Shown: positions 1 through 9,033 of the stretch, in pieces
Position numbering within the stretch: the stretch's first letter is position 1
Layout: the number at the start of each line of letters is the position of its first letter
NCBI RefSeq assembly: GCF_009734445.1
Contig: NZ_CP046457.1
Span: 1-64,000 of the forward strand
Origin: Candidatus Syntrophocurvum alkaliphilum
Lineage (GTDB): Bacteria > Bacillota > Syntrophomonadia > Syntrophomonadales > Syntrophomonadaceae
Length of the DNA: 64,000 bases
Direction: 5' to 3'
Notes under the pieces: generated by a model
Databases searched by the model: none
What the model was told of the DNA's origin: nothing
Seen by the model: only the letters and a program-made list of their open reading frames with translations
Translations under genes and position numbers: made by a program

Positions 1-1626
1 AGTTCAATAGAGGATGCAGTATACAGTCCGACATTTGGATTAGAAGAAATAAAAAGTGAAGTAAATGCGATAGAAGAGGCAATATATAGCCCCACATTTG
101 GGTTAGAAGAAATCAAGACCGAAGTAAGGTCGATAGAAGAAGCGGTATATAGTCCGACATTTGGATTAGAAGAAATAAAAAGTGAAGTAAATGCGATAGA
201 AGAGGCAATATATAGCCCCACATTTGGGTTAGAAGAAATCAAGACCGAAGTAAGTTCAATAGAGGATGCAGTATATAGTCCGACATTTGGATTAGAAGAA
301 ATAAAAAGTGAAGTAAATGCGATAGAAGAGGCAATATATAGCCCCACATTTGGGTTAGAAGAAATCAAGACCGAAGTAAGGTCAATAGAGGATGCAGTAT
401 ATAGTCCGACATTTGGATTAGAAGAAATAAAAAGTGAAGTAAATGCGATAGAAGAGGCAATATATAGCCCCACATTTGGGTTAGAAGAAATCAAGACCGA
501 AGTAAGGTCAATAGAGGATGCAGTATATAGTCCGACATTTGGATTAGAAGAAATAAAAAGTGAAGTAAATGCGATAGAAGAGGCAATATATAGCTCTACA
601 TTTGGGTTAGAAGAAATCAAGACAGAAGTAAGGTCGATAGAAGAAGCAGTATATAGCCCCACATTTGGATTAGAAGAAATCAAGACAGAAGTAAGGTCGA
701 TAGAAGAGGCAATATATAGCCCCACATTTGGGTTAGAAGAAATCAAGACAGAAGTAAGGTCGATAGAAGAAGCAGTATATAGTCCGACCTACGGATTAGA
801 AGAAATAAAAAGTGAAGTAAATGCAATAGAAGAGGCAATATTTAGCCCAACATTTGGATTAGAAGAAATCAAGACCGAAGTAAGTTCAATAGAGGATGCA
901 GTATACAGTCCGACATTTGGATTAGAAGAAATAAAAAGTGAAGTAAATGCGATAGAAGAGGCAATATATAGCCCCACATTTGGGTTAGAAGAAATCAAGA
1001 CCGAAGTATTTGCTATAGAGGATGCAGTGTTAAGTCCTTCTTATGGTTTATTTGAGATAAAGGCAGAGGTAATAGATATAATAAATGAACTTGAAAGCCC
1101 GATTTATGGATTGGTAGAAATAAAAACAGAAGTTTATGATATTATTGAAAGCCCAACTTATGGATTGCAAGAAATACAATCAGAAGTGGAACAAATTTGG
1201 CTTAGAATTAAATCCGAAAATTTAACTACGGGACCATTTTTTGTTGACACTAGTAATTCAACTCAACCTGCTAGTTTAATAGTAAAAGTCGTAAACAATA
1301 CTAATGTTTCTCAAGTGGTTTATATTAGAGTTTATGAGTATGGAAATCAAACGCCAAGGATTATGGTATCGCCACAGCTTCCAGTTTTAATGCCAATAAT
1401 GGTAGAGCCAAATGAGGCATTTGATGTGGAATATGAAATAACTAGATCAAATGAAACTAATAATCAAGTTGAGGTGCAGTTTTTTGGTATTGTTGATGGA
1501 TTATACTGTTGGGTTGCGATTAGGGAAGAAGGGGTAGGAACAGGATTTACTAGTGTTACGCCATTAGCTAGCAACGTATTTCGACATGCGGAGTTAGTTT
1601 ATCTTGAAACTGATTTTCCAATATAA
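1..1626 (+). CDS. Tandem-repeat surface-type protein, 5' end outside window
   Basis: The frame is open from base 1 to the TAA at 1624, so this is the C-terminal 541 residues of a longer protein. Residues 3 to about 400 are 21-residue units of the form IEDAVYSPTFGLEEIKSEV. Sixteen units keep an exact 63-bp period between 7 and 1014, followed by about three degenerate units to about 1200. Two DNA versions of the unit mostly alternate, giving a 126-bp higher-order repeat. The last ~140 residues are a non-repeated, beta-rich, Asn/Thr/Val-rich domain with no Cys pair, membrane segment or sortase motif. The unit predicts a short helix after an SPTFGL turn, possibly coiled-coil forming. I do not recognise a named family. 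The neighbouring DUF11 protein, C11 protease and glycosyltransferase suggest a surface or spore-surface role, which is inference only. Confidence 0.8.
   Translation, partial: SSIEDAVYSPTFGLEEIKSEVNAIEEAIYSPTFGLEEIKTEVRSIEEAVYSPTFGLEEIKSEVNAIEEAIYSPTFGLEEIKTEVSSIEDAVYSPTFGLEEIKSEVNAIEEAIYSPTFGLEEIKTEVRSIEDAVYSPTFGLEEIKSEVNAIEEAIYSPTFGLEEIKTEVRSIEDAVYSPTFGLEEIKSEVNAIEEAIYSSTFGLEEIKTEVRSIEEAVYSPTFGLEEIKTEVRSIEEAIYSPTFGLEEIKTEVRSIEEAVYSPTYGLEEIKSEVNAIEEAIFSPTFGLEEIKTEVSSIEDAVYSPTFGLEEIKSEVNAIEEAIYSPTFGLEEIKTEVFAIEDAVLSPSYGLFEIKAEVIDIINELESPIYGLVEIKTEVYDIIESPTYGLQEIQSEVEQIWLRIKSENLTTGPFFVDTSNSTQPASLIVKVVNNTNVSQVVYIRVYEYGNQTPRIMVSPQLPVLMPIMVEPNEAFDVEYEITRSNETNNQVEVQFFGIVDGLYCWVAIREEGVGTGFTSVTPLASNVFRHAELVYLETDFPI
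7..1200 (+). repeat. 63-bp (21-codon) tandem repeat, about 19 units
   Basis: Coding repeat. Units start every 63 bp from position 7 and are nearly identical up to 1014, after which three copies are diverged. A-type units carry ATAAAAAGTGAAGTAAATGCG and B-type units ATCAAGACCGAAGTAAGG. They alternate except near 620-780, where B types run together. Such homogeneity indicates recent expansion or gene conversion, and copy number may vary or be collapsed in assembly. Confidence 0.95.
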
Positions 1627-1634
1627 CTATAGTA

Positions 1635-1673
1635 AATATTAAAGAGGTACAGTCAATGTATCTCTTTAATATT
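1635..1673. terminator. Bidirectional terminator between convergent genes
   Basis: A 17-bp stem starting AATATTAAAGAG with one G-T pair and a 5-nt loop lies between the repeat protein stop and the stop of the convergent protease gene. The T-rich tract after it is short. Confidence 0.6.
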
Positions 1674-1696
1674 ATTATTTGTTGGACAGGTTATGC

Positions 1697-2794
1697 TTAT
1701 GAGTTGTTAATCTCTATTAGATTTAACCAATTGTTATAATAAGAGAATGATAAACTTTGATAAATATTACTAAATTTATTAAAAACTTCAGGGGTGTTAG
1801 GCAAAAACAATTTTAATCCTAGATTAGGGTCATCTTTGATAGAGTTTAATGATGGGCAGATTACAATCTGATTTATTAGAAAAGAAATACTTAAACAATT
1901 TTCTGAAAGATTAGGATATATACAAACTATTTTATCTAATAGATAAAGTAAGTTAATACAATCATTAATAATATTACTAGCCTGATATTTTTCTAAACTA
2001 TTCTTTAAAATAACATTTTCTTTTATAAGAAAATCTGCAATTTTGTCTATTAAAATTCTAAGTTTTATAAAATAATCTGCATCTAAGGTTATAGCAAAAA
2101 CATGGCTTTGTATAGGATATCTACTGTTTATAGATGATACTATAAATTTAAGTGTATCTATAAGATGATTTTTGTTTAAGTTGTTTATAATTAAGTAAAG
2201 CGGTAAACCATATAGGGGAGAATTATCTAGAGGTAAAATGGCATATTTAACTGTACCATTAGAAGTAACTATGATTTCATACCATATTTCTATCATATTC
2301 ATAAAGCAAGTATCGAAAACAAGAATATCAATTTTTTTATTAGACAATTCTTGAAAGAGCCGGAGTGCTTTAGCAAATCCATTTATCCCCATAAAGTTTT
2401 TCCCATTTTCAGTTTTGGTCTGTATTAAGCCAACAAAACCTGCACTGTGTCCAGAGATAGCTAGCATTATTGAATTAGAAGAGAATCTTTCTGTAGCCCA
2501 TAATAAGAACTCAAATAGTGTTTTTGGTTCAGCCATGTTTTTTCCACCTAAGTCTTCTATTAAATATATGTTATTATTTTTTATAATGTATCGCTGTGTA
2601 ATGACTTTAATTTTGTTGTTATGAGAGTTTTCTTCTGGTGAGGTTCTTGAGATCTGACAAATAACATTTATTTTATCTGAGTTTACTGTGTTTTTTATTA
2701 AACTTAATTCTTTTAAAATATATGGTTCTAATTCATTAATAGCAGATGCATATAATAACACAGTCCATTCTTTAGTTTTATTTATATTATGCAC
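1697..2794 (-). CDS. Clostripain-family (C11) cysteine peptidase
   Basis: 365 residues, GTG start with AAGGGG 10 nt upstream. The C11 fold is visible: a WTVLLYASA beta strand at the N-terminus, the catalytic His116 in SGHSAG (clostripain has a similar H-G-G context) and the catalytic Cys163 in FDTCFMNMIE, which matches the family FDxCLM motif. Family members cleave after Arg or Lys and many self-process. I see no signal peptide or membrane segment, so secretion is not evident, unlike clostripain itself. It lies convergent to the repeat protein and downstream of the DUF11 protein on the same strand, separated by a terminator. Processing of the neighbouring large repeat proteins is a plausible role but not shown. 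Confidence 0.8.
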   Translation of the reverse strand: MHNINKTKEWTVLLYASAINELEPYILKELSLIKNTVNSDKINVICQISRTSPEENSHNNKIKVITQRYIIKNNNIYLIEDLGGKNMAEPKTLFEFLLWATERFSSNSIMLAISGHSAGFVGLIQTKTENGKNFMGINGFAKALRLFQELSNKKIDILVFDTCFMNMIEIWYEIIVTSNGTVKYAILPLDNSPLYGLPLYLIINNLNKNHLIDTLKFIVSSINSRYPIQSHVFAITLDADYFIKLRILIDKIADFLIKENVILKNSLEKYQASNIINDCINLLYLLDKIVCIYPNLSENCLSISFLINQIVICPSLNSIKDDPNLGLKLFLPNTPEVFNKFSNIYQSLSFSYYNNWLNLIEINNS

Positions 2795-2832
2795 TTTAAT
2801 AATGCCCCTTAATTCACATATAAATATAAGCA

Positions 2833-2870
2833 GGGTTTTTAGGAGACTTTTGTTATACTCCTAAAAACCC
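2833..2870 (-). terminator. Terminator-like hairpin after DUF11 gene
   Basis: A 13-bp perfect stem (GGGTTTTTAGGAG with its complement) lies 42 bp beyond the DUF11 stop codon on the minus strand. It precedes the GTG of the protease gene, which may therefore be transcribed separately. The downstream T tract is weak. Confidence 0.55.
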
Positions 2871-2911
2871 AAGTAATTAACTAGTGATATTTACTTAATA
2901 ATTAAGACTTA

Positions 2912-5900
2912 TTAAGTGATCCGAATAACTTTTGCATTAGATAAATCTGAAAAATTAATACCTCTTACACCTGGAAGAATAATGATTTGTACAATATTTG
3001 AATTTGTAGATGGGTAAATAAATTCTAAATTTTCATTTGTATAAGAAGTAACTGTACCTGTATTAGTTAAAACTGTTCCAGGTGTTAAGTTCGTTTTAAC
3101 TCTTACTCTAAAAAACAACTGCAAAGAATTGCCGACAGCTAAAAACGGGATATTCCATTCTACTAAATTACTAGTAATGTTATAATTTGCTGTTGTTCCT
3201 GGTGGAGCTATAATCGAAAGAGGTTTAAATACTGTTCCTAAGTCTAGACCACCAAGTTGATCAATAATTTGAATATTAAAAGCATTAGCAGAACCATTAT
3301 TAGTAACTGTAAGACGATATTCAATTATCTCTCCGCCCATAGCATTAGTAGAGGTAACAAAAGAAGTTTGCCCTTGAGATACGTTTCGTTCAGCTTTAAC
3401 AATAAGAATATTTGGATTTAAAACATTAACATTTGCAGTATCGGTAATTTCTCTTGGTAGGCTACCAGGTGCAGCATTCCAATTTACTCTTCCGGTATTA
3501 GTTTGAATATCAATGTAGCTTGGAGGATTTGAAACAGCACTATTAATTTTAGCTCTAAATGAATAAATTAATGTTTGAGCTGCGTTTGTAGCATCTACAA
3601 TTGGAATAACTGGCCAAGTAATGACTTGCCCAATGACTGATTCTGGTGGAACGGGGGAAGGATCATTATCATAAGATTGTCCCGTAGGGAGTGTATCACT
3701 AATAACAACATCATAAGCTATTGTTCCAACTGGAACTGTCCATGTTATTGTGTAATTTACTGTATCATCTATAATTCGGTTATTTATATCTACTGATTTA
3801 TCTATTGAAGTTGAAGCAGTTGATAAAGTTGTTTCTGATAAACGGTCTTGATTAGGAAATTGATAAGTTCCACCTGGTTGAGAAAATGGTTTAGTAGTAC
3901 GTGCTTCATTTGTTATTTCAATATTAGGTCCTATACCTGCATCTACTGTTACATCATAAGTGACAGTTATCTCATCATCCGGTTTTAAATGATTAATTGT
4001 CATATTAATCTGGTCTGGTGCAGTAAATATTGGAGGGTTAAAATCTGGAGTTCCTGCTGTAGCTGTTGCTGATAATGTTCCGACAGTATATGTTAAGAAA
4101 TTAGGGATAATATCAGAAAAATCAACATCAAAAGCATCAACAACAGTTCCTTCGGGATTATTTTGATTTCTAATAACTACTGTATAGGTATAAGTTTGAC
4201 CTGCTTGAATTGCATTAGGTGTAGGTCCTGCGATATCTTTTTCTAAAAACATATCTGTTTCTCCGAAGTTTATCGGAACTTGATCACGGTCACTTACGCT
4301 TAAACCAGTTGTGTTAATAGTGCTAAGCTTAACTAAATTGTTTAAAAATCCAGTAAAATCAATATTGTCAACTAATATCCAAAAAGTTACGTCCCAAGTG
4401 GTACCGCCAGGAATAAAACTTCCTAAAATCCACCGGACCCCATTAGTTCCAATTGGATTAGGGCCTTGAGCAGGTACAAACGGATTATAAACTATATTAG
4501 TAATAGAGGTAGCATCTAAAGTGAAGGGAAAAAAATCATCTATAGTAGGATCTTGTTGTTCTGCATTAAATGGAGCATTATATGTTATTTTAAATTCAAT
4601 AAAATCTCCTGGTGCAACAGCATTAATTGTAGGTGGCTTAGGGGTACCATCATTATAATAAAAATTTTCCACAGTTTTGCTGATAGATGGAATTGGGGTA
4701 CTGCCAGAACTTGTGGAACTGTCTGGTGTTGGGGTCCCTGTTGTAGCGTTTATACCATCTATATAAACATCATTATATAAATCATCGCCCGAGAGAACAG
4801 GCAATCCAGTTACGAAGTACGAATCATCTATTAATGTGTGGAAAGTTATAGTAGCACTATCTGAGCTGTTCAGATTACCAATATCCCAAACAACCGTAGT
4901 TTCACCAGTTAAAGGATTTTTTGGTGATACTGAAGTTGGGGGTATGCTAGCTGAACCAACCTGATAAGTCTGTCCGTCACTAAGAATGTCAGTTATTACT
5001 ACATCATTAATATCATCATATTGATTGACTCGGTAAGTAAGACTGTAAGTAATCATAATACCAGTATCAATAGTAGTTATATTTTGACTTTTGCTAATTG
5101 TTAAGTCCATTGCTAATGTATCATCTGTATCAGACACAGGACCGGAACCATTATCCATAGTTACTGTATCTTCCATTGGTGTCTGGTGGGGTATACGGTT
5201 ACCAGTATTTTCTTCACCGTTAATAGTGAAGTTATTCCATATTCCTACTTCATAGCTAATAGTATTTATAGACCCAGTGCTTAAAGTAATATTAATCCAG
5301 TCAATTGTTACAAAATCTTGCCCACCTGGTATAGGAACAACTATTAATGGTGTTAATAGCTGTACAGCATCAGGCCCTATAGCATTTATAGGTCCTATAT
5401 ATCTTATTCCGTTATCAAGTACATCGCTAATACCAACAATTGTCGACTCACGGGTATTATTATCAATAATAATTGTGTGATCAAAAGGCCATTGAGCATC
5501 AGGTGGAATAGGTGGTATGCCTGCACCTTTTGGCTCTTTACCAGGTACAATTTTGCTTATATTATAGCGCAAAGGGATTACATCAGTTGTGTCCGTTTTA
5601 GTGTATTGAATATTTCCTGGTTCAGCATTACCACGTGGAAGTGTATCAACAGTAGCTTTAAAATCTAGAGCAGATAAGGGTATATCAAAAGGTACATCTA
5701 TTCCAGTATCACGAAAAGTTTCATCAGATTGTAATGATATTGAGAAAGTATATCCTATCTCGTTAGGTGCTAAGTCTTTAATACTTTCCCAGATAAGAGT
5801 AATAGTACTGTCTAAATTAAGTACTTGTCTTGTTGGGGGCTCATCAGCATTAGAAAAAGAAACACCATCAGGTATGGTTAGTTCAAAAGTAAGGTTATAT

Positions 5901-6019
5901 CCCCAGTCTGCCGGATTTTGGTTAGAAGCTGTAACGGTTAGAGTGTTATCTTTACCGAGTACGATATTTAATGGTTTGGGATTTATACTGACTAAAAAAA
6001 GATTAGGGTCAAAAGCCAT
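2912..6019 (-). CDS. DUF11-repeat surface protein
   Basis: I choose the ATG at 6019 (1035 residues) because GAGGA sits 7 nt upstream of it; an in-frame TTG at 6034 has no usable site. The protein is a string of about seven beta-sandwich domains of roughly 120-140 residues with DUF11 / conserved-repeat signatures, for example YTVVIRNQN, VTYDVTVDAG and YRLTVTNNGSANAFNIQIID near the C-terminus. It is acidic, Thr/Asn/Pro-rich and almost Cys-free, as extracellular adhesion proteins are. No signal peptide, LPXTG, S-layer homology or transmembrane segment is visible, so it may be a spore-surface protein assembled inside the mother cell. It is divergent from the glycosyltransferase, which may modify it. 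The family call is firm and the location is inferred. Confidence 0.85.
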   Translation of the reverse strand: MAFDPNLFLVSINPKPLNIVLGKDNTLTVTASNQNPADWGYNLTFELTIPDGVSFSNADEPPTRQVLNLDSTITLIWESIKDLAPNEIGYTFSISLQSDETFRDTGIDVPFDIPLSALDFKATVDTLPRGNAEPGNIQYTKTDTTDVIPLRYNISKIVPGKEPKGAGIPPIPPDAQWPFDHTIIIDNNTRESTIVGISDVLDNGIRYIGPINAIGPDAVQLLTPLIVVPIPGGQDFVTIDWINITLSTGSINTISYEVGIWNNFTINGEENTGNRIPHQTPMEDTVTMDNGSGPVSDTDDTLAMDLTISKSQNITTIDTGIMITYSLTYRVNQYDDINDVVITDILSDGQTYQVGSASIPPTSVSPKNPLTGETTVVWDIGNLNSSDSATITFHTLIDDSYFVTGLPVLSGDDLYNDVYIDGINATTGTPTPDSSTSSGSTPIPSISKTVENFYYNDGTPKPPTINAVAPGDFIEFKITYNAPFNAEQQDPTIDDFFPFTLDATSITNIVYNPFVPAQGPNPIGTNGVRWILGSFIPGGTTWDVTFWILVDNIDFTGFLNNLVKLSTINTTGLSVSDRDQVPINFGETDMFLEKDIAGPTPNAIQAGQTYTYTVVIRNQNNPEGTVVDAFDVDFSDIIPNFLTYTVGTLSATATAGTPDFNPPIFTAPDQINMTINHLKPDDEITVTYDVTVDAGIGPNIEITNEARTTKPFSQPGGTYQFPNQDRLSETTLSTASTSIDKSVDINNRIIDDTVNYTITWTVPVGTIAYDVVISDTLPTGQSYDNDPSPVPPESVIGQVITWPVIPIVDATNAAQTLIYSFRAKINSAVSNPPSYIDIQTNTGRVNWNAAPGSLPREITDTANVNVLNPNILIVKAERNVSQGQTSFVTSTNAMGGEIIEYRLTVTNNGSANAFNIQIIDQLGGLDLGTVFKPLSIIAPPGTTANYNITSNLVEWNIPFLAVGNSLQLFFRVRVKTNLTPGTVLTNTGTVTSYTNENLEFIYPSTNSNIVQIIILPGVRGINFSDLSNAKVIRIT

Positions 6020-6172
6020 TATTATTCCTCGCAATACAAAGTATTTACTTTAAGAATATGAATAAATATAAGCTATTGTTACCTATTAGTAAGAAAAAAC
6101 TTAATCAATCACATATTAGCAAGTAATTACATAGTATATACAATACTATTACCTGTTTTTGGGGGATAAAAA

Positions 6173-7240
6173 TTGATTACTATTAGTCTATGTATGATTG
6201 TACGTGATGAAGAAGAAACATTAGCTAGATGTCTAAATTCCATTTATGATTTAGTAGATGAAATTATTATTGTTGATACAGGCTCTGCTGATGAAACAAA
6301 AAAAATCGCAAGTAACTATACATCTAAGATATATGATTTTGAATGGTTAGATGATTTCTCAGTAGCAAGAAATTATTCTTTTTCTAAGGCGAATATGGAA
6401 TATATTTTATGGCTTGATGCTGATGATATAATTTTAGAGAAAGATAGAGAAAAATTTGAACAATTAAAAAACAAAATGACATATGATATTGATGTTGTGA
6501 TGATGAAATATGATTTAGGAGTTTCTGCTGATGGGATGCCTATATGTACTTTTTTCAGAGAACGTTTACTAAAAAGAAGCAAGCAATTTAAGTGGTATGA
6601 TCCGGTTCACGAATATTTGGATTTTAGTGGTAAAATCATTAACTCTGATATTTGTATAACCCATAAAAAAACAAAAAGTAGGTCGCGTAGAAATTTAAAT
6701 ATTTTCAAAAAAAGATTACTGGAAGGAAAAGAACTTTCTTCAAGACAACAATTTTATTATGCTAGAGAATTGTATCATCATGGTGAATATGATGAATCTA
6801 TAACTTATTTTAGTAAGTTTCTTGATACAGAGAATGGTTATTTGTCTAACTATATAGATGCATGTATTGATTTATCCAAATGTTATCTTCGTAAAAAAGA
6901 GACGAAGCTCGCTTTGCGTACATTATATAGAAGTTTTGAGTATGATACTCCGCGTGCAGAGATATGTTGTGAGATAGGAAGTTTTTTTAAATTCAATAAA
7001 GAATACAATAAAGCAATATATTGGTATAAGCTTGCTACTACTATTATAAAACCAGAGCATCGATGGGGTTCTATAACGCATGATTGCTACGATTATATAC
7101 CTTATATGGAAATATGTGCTTGTTACTATAGATTAGGTAATATAGAAAAAGCTATTATTTATAGCTATAAAGCAGCAGAAGCTAAACCAAATGACCAAAA
7201 AGCTCAACATAATATAAGTTTTCTTAAATCTATAAAATAA
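6173..7240 (+). CDS. Family 2 glycosyltransferase with TPR C-terminus
   Basis: 355 residues from a TTG start, preceded by GGGGG 7 nt upstream. The family's first beta strand (ISLCMIVRDEE) begins right at this codon, so the TTG is preferred to the ATG 7 codons later. GT-A features: VDTGSADET at 34-42 for nucleotide-sugar binding and the DxD-type LDADD at 81-85. Residues ~195-355 carry tetratricopeptide-like repeats (YHHGEYDESITYFSKF, YNKAIYWYKLA, GNIEKAIIYSYKAAEAKP). This GT2-TPR layout resembles SunS-type and other protein glycosyltransferases. It is transcribed divergently from the DUF11 gene across a 150-bp AT-rich gap. The acceptor is unknown; a surface repeat protein is a reasonable guess. 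Confidence 0.85.
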   Translation: MITISLCMIVRDEEETLARCLNSIYDLVDEIIIVDTGSADETKKIASNYTSKIYDFEWLDDFSVARNYSFSKANMEYILWLDADDIILEKDREKFEQLKNKMTYDIDVVMMKYDLGVSADGMPICTFFRERLLKRSKQFKWYDPVHEYLDFSGKIINSDICITHKKTKSRSRRNLNIFKKRLLEGKELSSRQQFYYARELYHHGEYDESITYFSKFLDTENGYLSNYIDACIDLSKCYLRKKETKLALRTLYRSFEYDTPRAEICCEIGSFFKFNKEYNKAIYWYKLATTIIKPEHRWGSITHDCYDYIPYMEICACYYRLGNIEKAIIYSYKAAEAKPNDQKAQHNISFLKSIK

Positions 7241-7327
7241 AGCCATATCAAAGAACTGGTGCTATTTCGGGATTTGTCTTCAAGGAAGCGGTGCGTAAAG
7301 CTTTTGCTATTTTAATGTAGTTTTTTA

Positions 7328-7356
7328 AAAAGGGGGTAATAAAATTACCCCCTTTT
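7328..7356 (+). terminator. Terminator-like hairpin
   Basis: Perfect 13-bp stem AAAAGGGGGTAAT with an AAA loop, 87 bp after the glycosyltransferase stop and 20 bp before the next ribosome binding site. Confidence 0.6.
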
Positions 7357-7388
7357 AAGGTTTATAAAGACGACGAAAGGAGTAAATA

Positions 7389-7553
7389 ATGTTTAGTGAA
7401 GAATTTCAACAAACAATAATTAAATTAGGCGAAGAAAATCTTGAATTTGAGGAATTATTATTGATATTTCAAACCTTTATTTTGAGGGACGACATTAATG
7501 ATATCATGGAACTCGTAGAAGAATATAAAGCGACAAAAAATTCTAGCACTTAA
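7389..7553 (+). CDS. Small acidic hypothetical protein (54 aa)
   Basis: An ATG with AAAGGAG six nt upstream opens a 54-residue frame starting MFSEEFQQTIIKLGEENLEF and ending at TAA 7551. It is acidic (many Glu/Asp), predicted all-helical, and has no Cys or membrane segment. The strong ribosome binding site and its position right after a terminator hairpin support a real, separately expressed gene. I do not recognise the family. Confidence 0.6.
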   Translation: MFSEEFQQTIIKLGEENLEFEELLLIFQTFILRDDINDIMELVEEYKATKNSST

Positions 7554-7604
7554 TTAAAAATAACAACTTATATTTATTGCAAGATTTATAATATTTATGT
7601 TTTG

Positions 7605-8153
7605 TTATTTTATTGTTTTATATTCTGGAATATTTTCATTTATAAGCATTTGAAAATTTTTTATATCCTCATTTGAGTAAAAAAATCTTTTAGGAATTAT
7701 AACTGCACTTCTGTGGGATATATATAAAAAAAATAAATTTTTATATTCCTCAGCAGAAACAAAATCATCCCATGTGAAAAAAGATTTTGATTTTGAATTT
7801 CTTGTACTGCTTAAATCTATGCCTTCGTTGTTTATAATACACTTAAATTCTTCTTGTAAAAGTTTATCACTATAGTAATCTTTTTTAATATAAGAATTTA
7901 GTGCTATTAATCCCGTAATATAAATAATAACAGCACCAATCAAAGAAATATATAACGCTGATGATACAGAGAAACTAAAATGTGGACTCATTATAACTAA
8001 TAAGGTATAAACTACGAAAACAAGTAAAAATGCCAGTAAAGAAGAAGTACAAAAAAATTTTTTTGTTTTGTGAAAACGAAAGCTTTTAAGATCATCAATT
8101 GTTAACGTACCCTTGCATTCAATATGTATTTCCGAATGCCTGTGGTCAGTCAT
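7605..8153 (-). CDS. YcxB-like membrane protein
   Basis: 182 residues with AAGGGGG 9 nt before the ATG. Two transmembrane helices (about residues 35-55 and 66-86) are followed by a soluble C-terminal domain with the YcxB-like pattern: a hydrophobic strand around FKCIINNEGIDL, then FFTWDDFVSAEEYKNLFFLY and AVIIPKRFF. The Trp-Asp-Asp and PKRFF motifs are typical of that family, whose function is unknown. It is the first recognisable gene of a minus-strand group of small membrane proteins. Confidence 0.65.
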   Translation of the reverse strand: MTDHRHSEIHIECKGTLTIDDLKSFRFHKTKKFFCTSSLLAFLLVFVVYTLLVIMSPHFSFSVSSALYISLIGAVIIYITGLIALNSYIKKDYYSDKLLQEEFKCIINNEGIDLSSTRNSKSKSFFTWDDFVSAEEYKNLFFLYISHRSAVIIPKRFFYSNEDIKNFQMLINENIPEYKTIK

Positions 8154-8201
8154 TAGATGTAATCCCCCTTTATTTTTTTCTAATTTATGTCTTACAGTTT
8201 T

Positions 8202-8429
8202 TTAATCTAAATTTGAACGTATATTTTTTATTTCTTTTAAAATTTCTCTTTTTACCTCTAAATCTTTTTCCCAGCTTCCTTTATAATCTTTTGGTATAGA
8301 TTCGGCTTTGGTTATTAATTCTTTGTTAAGTTTTTTTAATTTTAAATATGATAGAAAAATTGCACTAGCCATAACTAACACAAAGAATGCATATATCTCC
8401 ATTGAATATTGATCTATTATAATAATCAT
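8202..8429 (-). CDS. Small single-pass coiled-coil membrane protein (75 aa)
   Basis: The ATG at 8429 has AGGGGAGAG just upstream and overlaps the stop of the preceding small gene in an ATGA junction, so the two are translationally coupled. One transmembrane helix (about residues 9-28) is followed by a Lys/Glu-rich helix ending DLEVKREILKEIKNIRSNLD, a likely short coiled coil facing the cytoplasm. No family recognised. It shares this build (one N-terminal helix, charged coiled-coil tail) with the gene directly upstream and with the broken one at 9034-9147. Confidence 0.55.
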   Translation of the reverse strand: MIIIIDQYSMEIYAFFVLVMASAIFLSYLKLKKLNKELITKAESIPKDYKGSWEKDLEVKREILKEIKNIRSNLD

Positions 8430-8683
8430 TTATCTCTCTCCCCTTTTAAATAATTTGTTTCAGTCTTTAATTTTTGCAGTTCTTTATTAATGCTTTTAAT
8501 TAAGTTAATATTTTCCTCAACATATTTTTTGTGATTTTCATTTTGTTGCTCAAAAACTTTATTAAAAAAATTAGCCATATATATTGATTTATAATTTAAA
8601 AATAATAAAAAGACACAAAAAAATAAACCTAAAACAATTAAAAGATTGAGTTCAGTATTTGTAAAAATTAATATTTCCCTCAC
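8426..8683 (-). CDS. Small single-pass coiled-coil membrane protein (85 aa)
   Basis: 85 residues read from a GTG at 8683. The purine-rich run (GGGGTGAGGG) overlaps this codon, so the true initiator is uncertain and a non-standard codon a few positions later is possible. One transmembrane helix at about 13-31 is followed by a long amphipathic helix rich in Asn/Lys/Glu (VEENINLIKSINKELQKLK), likely a coiled coil. It overlaps the next gene by ATGA. The build recalls holin-like UviB/BhlA proteins, but no motif proves that. Confidence 0.5.
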   Translation of the reverse strand: MREILIFTNTELNLLIVLGLFFCVFLLFLNYKSIYMANFFNKVFEQQNENHKKYVEENINLIKSINKELQKLKTETNYLKGERDK

Positions 8684-8927
8684 CCCTATTTAAAAATTAT
8701 ATAACTAGGTTGAAAATGTATTAATAATTACCTTCTTTTAGAGTAAGACGTTTGACTTTGAGAGAACCGACGATTTTGATGTAAATTTAAACCTTTTTTG
8801 GCCTGCTTTTGCATTTGTTTGTGTTTTATATATTATTGTTCTTATTGTAACATTGGGAAAAGCCGCACCTGTAACAGCACCTGCTTTGGCAAGAATAATA
8901 GCAAGAGCTTTATAATTTAACTTAGAT

Positions 8928-8965
8928 AAAAGCAAATTAGGTTGTTAATACCTAATTTGCTTTTT
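8928..8965. terminator. Bidirectional terminator
   Basis: 15-bp perfect stem AAAAGCAAATTAGGT with a 7-nt loop and T runs on both sides. On the minus strand it lies at the end of the damaged small gene at 9034-9147. Confidence 0.75.
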
Positions 8966-9033
8966 AATGTTGTTTAATTCATCTGTGATATCATTTAATA
9001 AAGATATATTTTTTTTTCATAGGTTTTGTTTTT

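Noticed and set aside
789-998. Minus-strand frame through the tandem repeat
   Set aside because: Mirror of the coding repeat on the plus strand; no ribosome binding site.
1-1200. CRISPR-like regular repetition
   Set aside because: Repeats are contiguous, in frame and have no variable spacers; it is a coding tandem repeat.
7255-7310. Cyclic di-GMP riboswitch
   Set aside because: A GTGCGTAAAGC piece recalls the class I motif, but the required GGCAAACC half is missing.
8738-8935. Minus-strand 65-codon frame and an opposing plus-strand hydrophobic frame (about 8751-8917)
   Set aside because: The plus frame (ending ALARIIARAL) looks membrane-like but has no start codon after its upstream TAG; the minus frame has no ribosome binding site. 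At most a remnant.
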